A stretch of DNA of 64,000 bases from Nymphaea colorata (Eukaryota > Streptophyta > Magnoliopsida > Nymphaeales > Nymphaeaceae): assembly GCF_008831285.2 (NCBI RefSeq), contig NC_045141.1:15920106-15984105 (forward strand), read 5' to 3'. The notes below the pieces were generated by a model that saw only the letters and a list, made by a program, of their open reading frames with translations, was not told the origin of the DNA and ran no database searches. The position numbers and the translations under genes are program-made. This document shows positions 46,501 through 58,300 of this stretch, one piece after another. Position 1 is the first letter of the stretch. Every line of letters begins with the position of its first letter.

Positions 46501-47503
46501 TACTCTAACTCCCTATGTATTTGTCATGTGTCCGTGTGAAATTATCAAACGAGATGCTTTGATGCTTCCACCAACTTTAATTGGAAGAAGACCGGTATCT
46601 CCAAATTTTGGAATCTTGATTAGGACTTTGAGTAGGTCAATTCAATATATATTGATATTTACAAAGTTTCAGCTCCACCTAATCTTTGTCAACACAATGA
46701 GTCAGTACGACTCACTGGTTTCACTTCCACTTGTGGTGGCAACCTTTCTTTTATATTTGAATGTCTATACGCTTGTGTCCTTTTCATTTTATTTTTCCAG
46801 TTTGATGACTGGGAATGTCTTATAAACTTCTCTATAACATTTAAGAGGATAAGTTAGCAATTTCCTTTGAAGGTCTATGGAGTGTGGCCCTCAAGGCCAC
46901 TTTGCCGTCTACCTAATTTGGTAGGACAATTTGGAAAGGAAGGGAGGGATTATTGTGCAAAGCTTGAATATGCGGGGTGCCTCAAAGCTTCTAGGAAGTG
47001 AGATGTATAAATTGGATAATAGTTGATACTGATGATCATGACTTAAAAATTCATGGAACTGATATGCTTTTGGCAACAGAATTGAAGGCTTTCAAATTTT
47101 ATTGTTCATTTACTTGGTCATTTTTATGGCTATGTAACTGACGATGCTGGGAGGCACTCTTATTTCCATATTGTACCCTATATGGGGATATATCCCAGAT
47201 CGTCAATGTTTTCATCTGCATTCTCATATTTTTGAGTCCATTGTTTGCTCTTTCTCCCTTAGTAAGCAGGATTACAATAGCTCGTGCAAAGTAGGCATGG
47301 ACATAGCTTTTGCATGTTAAGACTGTGGCCTTGTAGCATAGAGCAAGCTGCCTGCTAAATGATTCTGAATCACCTTTGTTCTCCTTTTGCAGAAGGATTT
47401 CCTTGAAAAATATGAAGGATTTGTCGCATTGGTTGCCAAGGTTTATCCAAACGAGTCCATGCCTTCCGTTGCAGAGATGAAAGAGTTGCTTGCGTCAATG
47501 TAG
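25217..47503 (+). CDS. SEC3A: Exocyst complex subunit SEC3
   Basis: I trace 25 exons: 25217-25400, 27168-27244, 27582-27662, 27809-27876, 28134-28236, 28780-28925, 31521-31638, 32671-32775, 33626-33727, 33874-34011, 36682-36810, 36910-36990, 37076-37150, 38882-39055, 39149-39254, 39357-39421, 40424-40594, 40741-40820, 42656-42737, 44173-44270, 44381-44489, 44643-44711, 46211-46276, 46359-46448, 47393-47503. They join in phase to 875 aa; plant SEC3 is about 890. Residues 1-150 form the PH-like Sec3 N-terminus ([15 protein letters not shown]), 220-330 are coiled-coil rich, and the rest is the Sec3 C-terminal helical-bundle region ([50 protein letters not shown]), ending [11 protein letters not shown]3 marks sites of exocytosis by binding PIP2 and tethers secretory vesicles. 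A segment after [10 protein letters not shown] is shorter than in Arabidopsis. All inferred introns are GT-AG. Confidence 0.95.
26040..26084. repeat. (CA)n and (GA)n microsatellite in SEC3 intron 1
   Basis: A CA run is followed by an interrupted GA run. Confidence 0.85.
29657..29866. mobile_element. MITE in SEC3 intron 6
   Basis: The left end GGGGCCTTTGGCAACAGGAA pairs with the right end reversed, GGGGCATTTAGCAGTAGGAA. The inverted match continues through ACTAACACA-TGTTCCATGAATC. The right terminal segment is present twice in tandem (from about 29770 and about 29817). No ORF is present. Confidence 0.65.
30333..30597. mobile_element. Possible second MITE in SEC3 intron 6
   Basis: The start AGGGTGTTTGATACCATGGAA and the reversed end AGGGTGTTCCATCTTCATTC are weakly inverted, with shared TGGAA-ATGTG blocks. 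No target duplication was seen, and the boundaries are approximate. Confidence 0.3.
38031..38105. repeat. 39-bp tandem duplication in SEC3 intron 13
   Basis: Two copies of an AT-rich unit beginning TTGATAAAAAATAAAAGTTA, the first at 38031 and the second at 38070. Confidence 0.85.
39546..39993. mobile_element. Possible foldback element in SEC3 intron 16
   Basis: The left end TATGTCACATGGGTGTGGGTG and the reversed right end TAAGTCACACGGATGCACC are imperfect inverted repeats. Both are followed by GGTGC-rich blocks. The interior includes a (CA)n(TA)n tract and a purine-rich stretch. No target duplication is clear. Confidence 0.35.
39637..39699. repeat. (CA)n(TA)n microsatellite
   Basis: A CA run of about 26 bases passes into a TA run of about 36 bases, within SEC3 intron 16. 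Confidence 0.95.
43517..43553. repeat. (TC)n microsatellite in SEC3 intron 19
   Basis: A perfect TC run followed by a short GT run. Confidence 0.95.
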
Positions 47504-48714
47504 AGGTTGTTCAACCATGCACTGTCGCACAGCCTCCGGATTGTGCTTTTTCCTACAAAAATAGTTCTTTCTAGGCATGCAGTTCACTTTCCGGATTCTC
47601 CTTCCAATTGGCCGTTTCAGATTTTTGGAAGGTGAATGTCCCCTTTCTCGTATTTATTTTTTTTACACTAGGAAGCCATAGATGTCAGGGGTTTGCTTTC
47701 TGTTTGCTGTAACAGACCCATATTAATTGATTTCTGATCTGCCCTGGCCTGTGTCACCCTTATTACCAGTGTAAATAGATAGTCTCTCATGTTCCTATGA
47801 TAGATTCCTCTGCTGACAAAGTAGGTTGGTGGGAACGGCTCAATTGACGTCCATGACATTTCCTTCAAGTGCTAGTGCTAGTAGAAAATTGCATAAAAAG
47901 TATCAATCTGCTGCCTTTTTAGGTGCTTCAACTTCCATGTGACGGAGGCTGGGAAATGGATTACTTGAAAAAGGTCCTTGGAACTAAACCTTTGCACCGT
48001 TGACAAGATCACTCGAGTTAGCCGCGAGGAGTTTGGGCAGTGGGGAACATTGTTCTACACGGTGAGGCCCTCCGCTTAGCGTCTAGATTATGCCCATGCT
48101 TGGTATAAATTTTCCAATTTGAAAGGGCTGATTAAAAATCCCAAAAGGAAAACCAGAGTTTAAAAAATCATAAAAAGCATAGAAGATAAGATCTAGTGAC
48201 AGATAAGCTCTAATTTAGGAAGAGAGGCAGAGATCCACATGTCGAAATAACTGGAGGCCCGTTCGATGTTATTCCATAATTTAATTTGTAGAAACTTGTT
48301 TCACATTGAGACCTGATGCGCACAAGAATTTAAGAACTCTTTTTTGTTTAAATAAGGAGCAACTCTCCAAGAAGTGAACCATTCAAGAGGCCTGCTTCTT
48401 AGCGAGTTCGTGCGGCAGCAACAAATAAGTTCGCTGCCTCCTTCCCCTTAAAACACATTCAGGGCAAAGGAGTTGGCATGTTCCATTGTAGGCTAAAATA
48501 AATGAAATTTACTGGTTCAAGCACCCTTAAATGTATCAATAAGAGCTCCCTCCACCCTACTAGGGCTTTGGACGTTTAGACCTTAAGGTGAAGGATGTCA
48601 AAAGTCCAATACTCAGGATGCGTCTCTTAGCCAATGTCCGTCTAATCTCAGTGTTACTATTGAAAGCCCTTAAATGTCAATTCTTTTTGTTTCTAAGTTG
48701 CCGAGGACGGTGTT

Positions 48715-48715
<1 letters not shown>

Positions 48716-48761
<46 letters not shown>
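48716..48761. repeat. (TC)n(TA)n microsatellite
   Basis: A TC run passes directly into a TA run. Confidence 0.9.
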
Positions 48762-48762
<1 letters not shown>

Positions 48763-49621
48763 TTATAAAGGACACCCATTTTCCCAGCCCATCGTGTCTA
48801 AGTGCAATAACTGAATAATAGTACTTGGGTGAAAACTTGTTGGGTAGTAAAATGAAGTACGGCGAGAGGATGATTGGTTTAACCAAGGAAAAGCCTGCAC
48901 TAGTCAATACTAAAAAAGGCCAGAGGATGTCTTATGGGCAATTGCATAAGCGAGAGGACCCAGTGTCAAGCCTGCCTTTGTGGATGTCATTGAATAACTC
49001 AAGGGCTGAAAATTTTGGGATCTGACCTAAGAAAATTATGAGCTTGGTATGACATGTACATTTATTTGGACAAATCTAACTTATTTATTTGGACAAATCT
49101 AACTTGCTTGACCGACCTGTTCATTTTATTTGTGGTTTTACTCCGAGCATATGCTTTACATCTCGCTTAGATTACGTACGAAGGGTATCAGATCTTTTCC
49201 TTAAGCATAATCCGGGTTCAGTATTCAAACCTGGCTAACTGCTACCTGGTCCAGCTTTAGAAGATCCAAACCAGTTGTTTTAACCACACTCATCCCCAAC
49301 GTACAAAATTTAAAAGCCAGGCAATACTCTGCACCCAACATCAATGCCTTCATATGGGCGGGCCCGGATGTGTCCTTGACCTGGGAATCACATCAGAGAG
49401 CAGTTTATAATGGCAGCTGTTCAGCCTTTCCATTTCATTAGCTCTCTCTTTGTCTTTCTTTTTTCTTTTTTTTCTTAATATTAGATATAAAAATCATAAT
49501 GAAGGAAAAAAAGGCAGTCATATGTTTCTTATATTTACAAACGAAAAAGACAGTCATTTATCATCATACATATGTTAATTGGTAACTGAATCATCATTCA
49601 GGGCACTGGAGGGGGCTAAAT

Positions 49622-49687
<66 letters not shown>
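49622..49687. repeat. (CA)n(TA)n microsatellite
   Basis: A CA run of about 22 bases followed by a TA run of about 44 bases. Confidence 0.95.
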
Positions 49688-49690
<3 letters not shown>

Positions 49691-51622
49691 AAGGTAAAGA
49701 TCCTGGATCGATCAGTTCAGATTCAATCTGAAGCCACTGAAAACAGAAGCAGGGCAAAACAAGCCCACCCTAGAAGGACAAAATGGAAAAACTGTAAAAA
49801 CCATTTCCAAAATGACAAAACTACCCCTGAAAAAGAAAAAAATACCATAAGCAACAATGCAAACTCGTCCCTTGGTGCCGAAGTAGATCCTTGCACTATT
49901 CTCAGTGTGTTCTTGTAAGGCGTGATGATGGAGGCGCACACCTGGCTTTTCCTCTCAAGGAACATACTGATCTAACAGTCCTCTCCTTGATGGCTGGCAA
50001 CCTCATTTTGAAAAGAAATCTATATGGCTAGCTGCATTTCACATACATTATCTGCCTTTATAAATCAACGTCAATATCACCCAAATCCTGGAAGACCAAG
50101 TGAAGATATCATTCAATGGTATTTGAAAACCCCTTAAGATGGCAGCATATGCTTGGTCACTGTAGTTAGAGTAGGATCAGACAGTGCATTGAAAGCTCTG
50201 AGCTAAAAAAAGCGGCACTTGATCCACATTCATTCGTATGGTTGGGAAGTAGGTAAGCCATAAATCTCTGTCACCCAATTATTTTTTGGTCAAAAGAATT
50301 GCCACCCAACAAGTGTCACTAGAAATGATGTCTCTGCTCTTAACTGATATAAATTTGCATGTATAGTCCAACCAACCTCCAAGGATTTCAAGGGTGATTG
50401 TTCAATGCTGGTCAGGTTTGTTCATCAACCTGCAGGCAATTGCCAAGAAAAGAACAGGCCTTTAATGTCAGGACAAGGATTGGCCTGTTTTTCTCTGCAT
50501 TTTGCTACTGACGATTAAGAGCCCCTTTCTTTTTCTGAAGAGGCCGGAAGTCCCCCTCTTCCTGCTGCTTTCAACTGGATGATATATCCCCACCTTTTGC
50601 TGCTAAGGAAAGTAGCACCTATGAAAATCACTTGCAGTGGGAATGTGCCATCTATCTGATCTTACCACCTATGCTAGGCCCCTTGAACAAGGGCTTCTTC
50701 TTTAGTAGTTGATCTTAAAACTGGGAAAATATGAAACCATCTTTTATAGAAATTTGATATGACAGTTAACAAGAGTTTTCATAGACCTGGTTAGGTGAAT
50801 TAATTTATGACTTTTAAGTTCAAGGAGGCTGAGGGTTTGATCGCATCTCTTTGTGCTAAACCGATTGTGCATATTCAGCCTTCCTTTACCGATTAAATAG
50901 TAGACAAATGAAACTTGAAAATAACTTTTTTTTTTTTTCTTTCATCCGGAAACTTGAAAGAGTTGAAGACTTCAAAGTCAAGCTCTCATATTACCATTTT
51001 ATCGTTGGAGCTCTTTTAATTGTTATGCAAGTACACTACGTGACATCCACTGTTTAAACAAAAATGAGATGCCAGCAGCGTGCGATTAAGTTCTCTTATC
51101 AAATAGAGGGTGTCGTTGGTTGTTCTTGAAAGCAACATTTTCATTAAACAAGCTGTAGAAATCGCAGCCAGATCGCAATTTAGAAAACCTATAATTAATT
51201 TGAAAAGTAGCTAAAAGTTGCAAAATAAAAAACTTTCATACTCACCCGGGGACAGGTAAGAGAATTCTAATGTTGCTAAGCGGTTGGATTTGGATCAGCT
51301 AAACACATATATAATAAACAAATTCCTTAGAACAAAAAAAAAAAAAAAACCACGAAATTAAATTAAAAGCCAATCCTTCACTTACGGCATACATTTTTTT
51401 TTTGTAGCGTTAAACAAATTATAGGATAGCTGTTTACGAAACAAGAGTTTTTGCATCAGGATCGATGGGATTCCGTGTTGTGCCAAAATCTTTGAGAAAA
51501 GGGATCATAAGGCCGATGCTTTTGAATCAATACCAGGTTATTATACGATAACAATTATTCTTTTGATGCAAACACGAGGCTGTAACGACTAATACTTACA
51601 TAATATTATTTCTTATCATCCC

Positions 51623-51940
51623 ATGCCCATAGACACCAATATTAATAACAGTCGTCACGATGTTTTGAAGCTGTACACGAATATCTGAGGATGCCCATAT
51701 ACACGAATACTAATAACACTCATGACGATGTTTTGAAGCTATGCATGAATATCTAAGGATGGCCATACACACCGTTAATACTAATAACATTTGTCATGAT
51801 AGTTTGAAGCTATACATGAATATCATATGATGGCGATAATTGAAGCTACACATGAATATATGATGATGTTGATGCCCATATACACCAATGTTAATAGCAT
51901 TTCATTATACTTTTGAAGCTACACATGATTATCTTATTGT
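51623..51940. repeat. Minisatellite, about 68-bp period
   Basis: Diverged copies start at about 51623, 51691, 51759, 51830 (shortened) and 51871. Each contains ATGCCCATA-ACACC-AT-TTAATA, then a TTTTGAAGCTA-ACATGAATATC block. Confidence 0.75.
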
Positions 51941-52322
51941 GTCATTTCAATTTCATATATCTTAAGTTGAAGGTGCTACCATCGCTAATACACGAGGCCA
52001 AGTAAGTCCAAGGCCTTGGAACTTCACCGGGAAATGGTAAGATAATCACCTCCACCCGGACGGATTTTTAACCGTTCTGTGTACAAAGAGGATAAAGGCC
52101 AAAACAAAGAATGCGAGTCTGTTCCGGTAATTTGGCACTTTCTTTTTCTTTCTGTTTTCTCTTTAATGCGCCTCCACCGGTGAGGAGGGAGGGAGGCTCA
52201 TGCACCATAAATGGCCTTGCACCAGCTCCACCCCTTCACCAATTTATTGCAGAAGCACTACCACCACCTCTACCTCCACCCCCGTTTCTGTTCCTCTCTC
52301 TCTCTCCGTTCTGAGATAGGCA

Positions 52323-55300
52323 ATGGCGTCGTACCTCCTCAAGGTGGAAGAAGGAAGGCCGGCAGCGGACGGCCGGCCGTCCGTCGGCCCCACCTACAGG
52401 AACATCTACTCCAAGGACGGGCTGCTCGAGCCTCCCGAGGGAGTCGACTGCCCCTGGGACTATTTCAGGTGCACATCGATCCGACCATTGCTTTTCTTCC
52501 GCCTCCATTTCAAGTTTCACCCATCCCTTACTCTCTTTCTCCTTCTCTTTTCTGCCGAATGGTGTTCATGTGCGCTGAATTGAGTTGACATCATGATCTG
52601 GTTCTCTGGCGCTTAATAGGTTTCTCTCCTAGAGCGTGAAAGTTGTCATCTTTTTTGGTTCGACTTTTTTCTTTTTCATTAACGTCGATTACAGAGCTCG
52701 ACAAACAAATGTGCGCGAAGCAAGGCCTGCGGCAACAACGAAGAAGGGACGCAAGCACTTACTCTGTCCTTAGTCTATGTAGCCAGACGGCTGCTAATGA
52801 CGGAAGGCGGAACTCGTAACAAACGGCTGTATTTCCTATATGAAAAGGAAAGCTGTCGTGTACTCGACCTGAGTACTGTTTCTATCCGTCCCGAACAGTT
52901 TTGGCAATGCTCGATCCGGAGAATATAGCGCGTGTTTGAGGGACGTGGACGGGTGTCCCTGGCGCCCATGTCATCAAGTTATGAGAAACATGGAATTTTG
53001 GTTTAATCCAACACTTATAAGTGCCTTATGATACATAAAAGTGAATAATCTTGTTTAGATTATTTCCTTATTATTTCTTAATTAATGTACTTAAGTGGGT
53101 GTGGGTGACTAAATAAAATACATATAAATTTAATTAAAATATAAAATTTTGAAAATATTGAGATCAGTCGCCAGGTCTAATCTGTGTGCCGTCCATTCGG
53201 TTCGACAGAATTGCCCAAGAAAACCAGGTGGAGTTTACTGCTACAAACTTAACTTTACCAAAAAAATCATATTACCTACCACCTTTCATAAATTTTGTTC
53301 TACTGCCATGGCTCACGGCCGGGTGAGAGTGGAGCACTCTTTTCTTTGCTTAAAGAATAGAAAACCATGCCTCACATAGAGTTATGAGAAGGTTGTCTTC
53401 CGACTATTTGGGGTTTCCAATTATTTGAAATTGTTTGCTCTCTTCGAAACATCTCCCATCCCATCTCAAACAATCAAGAGAAGAAACTATTTAAAGTCAT
53501 TTTTCAGAATTAAAGTTGTTTTCCATAATTCCAGCCATAAATCATTAAAAAAACTATATGGTTAGAAAACTTGGCGTCTAATATCTAAATCGATTTTATG
53601 AACCAAAAAATCTAATAACCCATGGCCATTTACAATAAACTTATTTTGAAATCCGAATTACACGCTTTACAAGGATCGTAACTCGTAACCGTGGCCTCTC
53701 GTTTTGCCTTTAAAGCATCATAATCTAGAGGTATTTATTTTTCACCATGTGAGTGTTTTCCCCTTACACTAAATTTTTAATCTTGCAGTCAGTCGGCAAA
53801 AAGAAGTCCCGAGAATCGAATGCTTGGTCATCGCCAAATACTGAATGGGAAGGCATGGTTTTTTTTTTTTTTTTGGGGGACATGGTCTTTCTTGTATTCC
53901 CTTTCACGTGCTTCTTCACTTCGACAACTTCCTTTGTGCTATTATAGGCTGGTGCGTACGCATGGAGAACGTATGGAGAGGTGTATGACCAATCTATTCG
54001 ACTTGGTTCTGCCATCAGAAGATGCAACGTTGGACCAGTGAGTGTTATACTGAAGCATATAAATTTCTTCTCTGTACTTCCTTGAATTCCAAATCATAAA
54101 ACTCGATCTGTTTGCGTTTTTGGCAATGGCTGATGTATATATATATATATATATATATAACCAAAAGTTCTCATTCTTTAGTCCAGGATGCCTTGTTTTC
54201 TCATGAAGTGGGACTAGAGATGTTAATGCAATTTCTGAGCATTTAGTTAGTAATAGTGAACGTTTAGTTGTTTCTGTTTGTAAATCATACTGCTTTGTTT
54301 ACAGCTTGCTTAAAACCAGCTGATTGAATCAGTTTCCGCTTTTTTGTTTTTTGTCCAGGGAGCTTCTTGTGGCATTTATGGTATCAACTGCCCGGAATGG
54401 ATTATAACGATGGAGGTAAGCTCTCGTCTATTCTAACGTGGTATTCCAAGTCAGCTGGGACTCGTAATTGGTAAACGGGGGTTCTTTTTCAAACTCATCC
54501 CTGACTTATAAGCAAGTGACAAATTCATTCCAGCCTACGCGTGGTTGATCAATCCATTCCTAGCAAATGCATATGTACTTTTAACACAAACCCAAGCTTC
54601 TGTTTTCTTAACCATGTTCAGCAATAACTGTAAAAAGATCGCTGGATTACAAGAAAGAAATTTTTCGTTTAACAAATTTAGCCGCTGTAATTTGAAATGG
54701 TCGGATGGATGAACCTCTAGATTGATATCAGTCGGGAATGAATAGGTCAGTGAGTGGCAAATAAGGCTTGGATAGATATGAATAAATCCTATAAAAATTT
54801 CCGAAAACTTACGATGCATACGACTGAGACATGCAGCATGAAGTTACTGAACATGTGATTTCTGATCGAACGTTGGAAAGGGGCTTATTTTCTATTCTTC
54901 TTTTTCCATATTTTTTAACTGATTTAACGTTTGCTTTTTTTGTCAGGCTTGTAACAGCCACGGGATCTACTATGTGCCTTTATATGACAGCCTTGGTGAG
55001 GGACCATGCTGCATCTTGCTTTATTTAAATCACATGGACATAACTAAAATTAAGTATATGTTTTTTGTTTTGTTTCCACGGAAAGACTAAGTATATGTTT
55101 TTTGTTTTGTTTCCACGGAAAGACTAGATGCATATTTTTGTTTTTCTTCCAGCTTTCCAAAACGTTAGGCTTTTAGCTGAGTATTAATTTCGTTGCATCA
55201 GAAAGGTCTCAAAAATGGGGATTCAGGGCTGTCAGATTCTTTAATTTTCACTGTTGCTCAATTTAGCTTAACTCGGCAAAATGCATAGTCTATCCATCGA

Positions 55301-58300
55301 GCTACATAAATTTCTGTAATTATGAGGAATTTATTAGATCAACAGATGTTACTTTGAGAGAGGGAAGTTAAGTATCTAAACTGTAGCCGAAGTACCTTTT
55401 GGTCTTGAAGCGAGCATCTTGGAGACTCTAGAGGTATCTTCAGTATGAAGCTAAAGTTGTTACTTATTCATGAACTTATTAAATAAATGCACATGGGAGG
55501 GTCAGACATTTCAAAAAAAATTTGGGTTTTTTCATTTCCGAACTAATTTTCTTCTACCAGAGTTGCATGCTTCCTGTTTTATTGATGAGGTCTTCAAAAT
55601 AACCGGCAGCAATCATCAAAGGTTGCATTTACGTAAAAGGGTGATAACAAATCATGATTCCCATTCTTGAATGTCTGAATCTTCAACTAAGGTATCTGAT
55701 CATTATTCTGGTTATGACTGGCAGGTGCTAATGCAATCGAGTTTATAATTAACCATGCTGAGGTTTCAATTGCATTTATCCAAGAAAACAAGATACAAGT
55801 TGTATGTTCACCCTATTCTTCTTTCTTATCTTGTTTGAAGGTTATGAATTGTCATTTATATAGTTCATCTTGTCTATTTTGTTCTCTCCTTGCACTGTTG
55901 TTTCAAGGTTCTATCTGTTCTAAGGGTGGGCATCGGGCCGGGCTGCCCGGGCCCAGCCCGATAGCCCGGGTCTCGGCCTGGGCTGGCCCGTTTAAAAATA
56001 AAAAACAAATTTTAATCATAAAATAATTTTTTAATATAAAATATATTTAATAATAATAAATATATATTATTAAAATAAAAAATAAAAAAATATATTTTTT
56101 AAAACTTAAACAGGCCGAACCGGGCCGGGCCGGGCCGGCCCGACGCCCACCACTGATCTGTTCAACCAAATAACATTATGTGCTTGAGACTACTAGACAT
56201 CTTATGCATGAAATCTATTACTCAATTGCTAATTTGCATTTTCCTCCTACTTGAGTGAAGATGTAGTTATGTTTGCTCTGTGGCCTCTGGATTGTGCAGC
56301 TCATCTTCTTAAAGAAAAGAGAAAGTGGTACTTAGAATTCTTGCACGGCCAACTTAAATCCATATCATAAAGATTCACATGTTCCCTTGATTAAGATAAA
56401 TGACGTTGGATATAGCAATAACTTCTTGAGTTTGGCCTGTATATATAGATTTTGGCCATTAAATTCCTTAGTTAACATCATTCTGTCAGCCATTATGTAC
56501 ACTTAAACACTTTCTGGGTATAAAGCACAACACTTTTGGTGGTGATATAATCTTCTTTAAAACAACATCATGAAGATATTTTTTTAATTCTACTGTCTAT
56601 GATAGATTAAAAAAAAAAAGCAAACATATTTGGAGCTGCAGGCTGGAACGAGTGTAGAAAGATATTGAATCTAAAAATTTTGAGCCTTCTATGTTCAAAT
56701 TACAATAATATAGACTATAGAGTATCATCTAAATGATCTTTGCATTCCTTATTGAATGACAGGCAATTAATCTGTTAATTTGTTCTTTATGCACTCACAG
56801 AATATCCTTCGTCATGTTTGCCTCTTGTGACATTGTGCATGCGTTAAAAACTGACTCTATGGGCTATTTTTCATTTCTTTGGTTGTTCTTTTTCTTTCAG
56901 TTTGCCTTGTTTTTCAAGCTTCTTTCCGCTGACCTTTTTCTGGTTTGACAACCTTCTGTGCAGATTCTTCAATGTCTTCCAAAATGTGCGGCATACCTTA
57001 AAAGTATGTATCATTGAAGTACCGTGCTTCGTGTTTTGACTGCTTGAACTTAGCTGTTGCCGTATATGAGATCTAAATCTTGGATTACCATATTCAGCTG
57101 TAGTCAGCTTTGGCAAGATTCAAAGTGAACATAAAAAGGAAGCTGAACAAGTTGGAGTCTCATGTTATTCTTGGGAGGAATTTATTTTGCTGGTAGGATC
57201 TTGAATTCTGATGCCCACCAAAAATATTTAGTATTACCATGTGAAACTATGAGTTTGACATGCCGTTAGCTACTTTTTCATGGTAGTTTGTCAATGCATA
57301 TCATTCTCATATGGTTCTCCCATGATATTTTAATATCAATTATTCATTTTTTAGTTAGTCATAACTCTGAAAACAAATCCCTCTGTAATGTAACTGGACA
57401 AGATTAGAACTCTATCATCATCATTTCATTCTAGAACTCATTAACCATCATTTCATTCTAAATAAACAGGAACCATTTGAAAGTCAAAAGCACTTGTTAG
57501 GGGATGAGTTATGGTGAAATATTTGTATGCGAGCACATGATCAATTTCCAGCTAGATGTGGATTTCCAATTTTCTTCTTTCTAATTGGATTAAGCATCAA
57601 AAGTGTTGAACATTGAAGGAAGCTGCTTGGATCTCATGGGCATTAGTTTAATCCATATAGAAGCTGAAAAATTGAAACTTGGCTCATGCTAACTTCCTAG
57701 TCAACTGTTTAGCTTTTACTGCTTTAAGAATATATTTCCTTTAGAGGGCTTTCATGTTATAGCCTTCAGTTGTCATGAAGTTTAATTGTGATAAATATGT
57801 TTTTATGGCAAATTTTCTACATCCACAAACACACTGCAAACAAGTCCCTTTTGTTTTGATAGGAAAATGAAATAACAGATTGAGCATACTATCCATACTT
57901 AGTTCAAGCACATTTTGAAATAAACAATGCTTCTTATATTAAAAAACTGGCATAATTTTCAGTAAGAGATCATCATTAAGTAAATCTTTGTCTTTTTCAT
58001 GTAAAAAAGGGACATTCTGTTAATATTTGTTGCAGGGAAATGAAGAATATGATCTTCCCCATAAGAGGAAAGATGATATCTGCACAATAATGTACACGAG
58101 TGGAACCACCGGAGACCCAAAGGGTGTCCTTTTAACCAACAGAGCAATGTTAGCTGAGGTCCATTGTATGGACACTATGCTTCAAAAGACTGATGAAGGG
58201 GTAAGCATTAAACCATGGTTTATACATTTGGATGCATCTCCTTTTCAACTGGCTTCACCCAAAATGCATCTGTGATGGTGATGACCCAAAAAAAAAAGAT

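Larger units (their letters stand above)
47504..52322. other. Intergenic region between SEC3 and LACS2
   Basis: Begins with the SEC3 3' UTR and ends with the LACS2 promoter, which is pyrimidine-rich (CTCTCTCTCTCCG) just before the ATG. Between them lie two microsatellites (48716-48761, 49622-49687), a 24-bp tandem duplication near 49061-49108 and a 68-bp minisatellite at 51623-51940. No gene is recognised. Confidence 0.5.
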
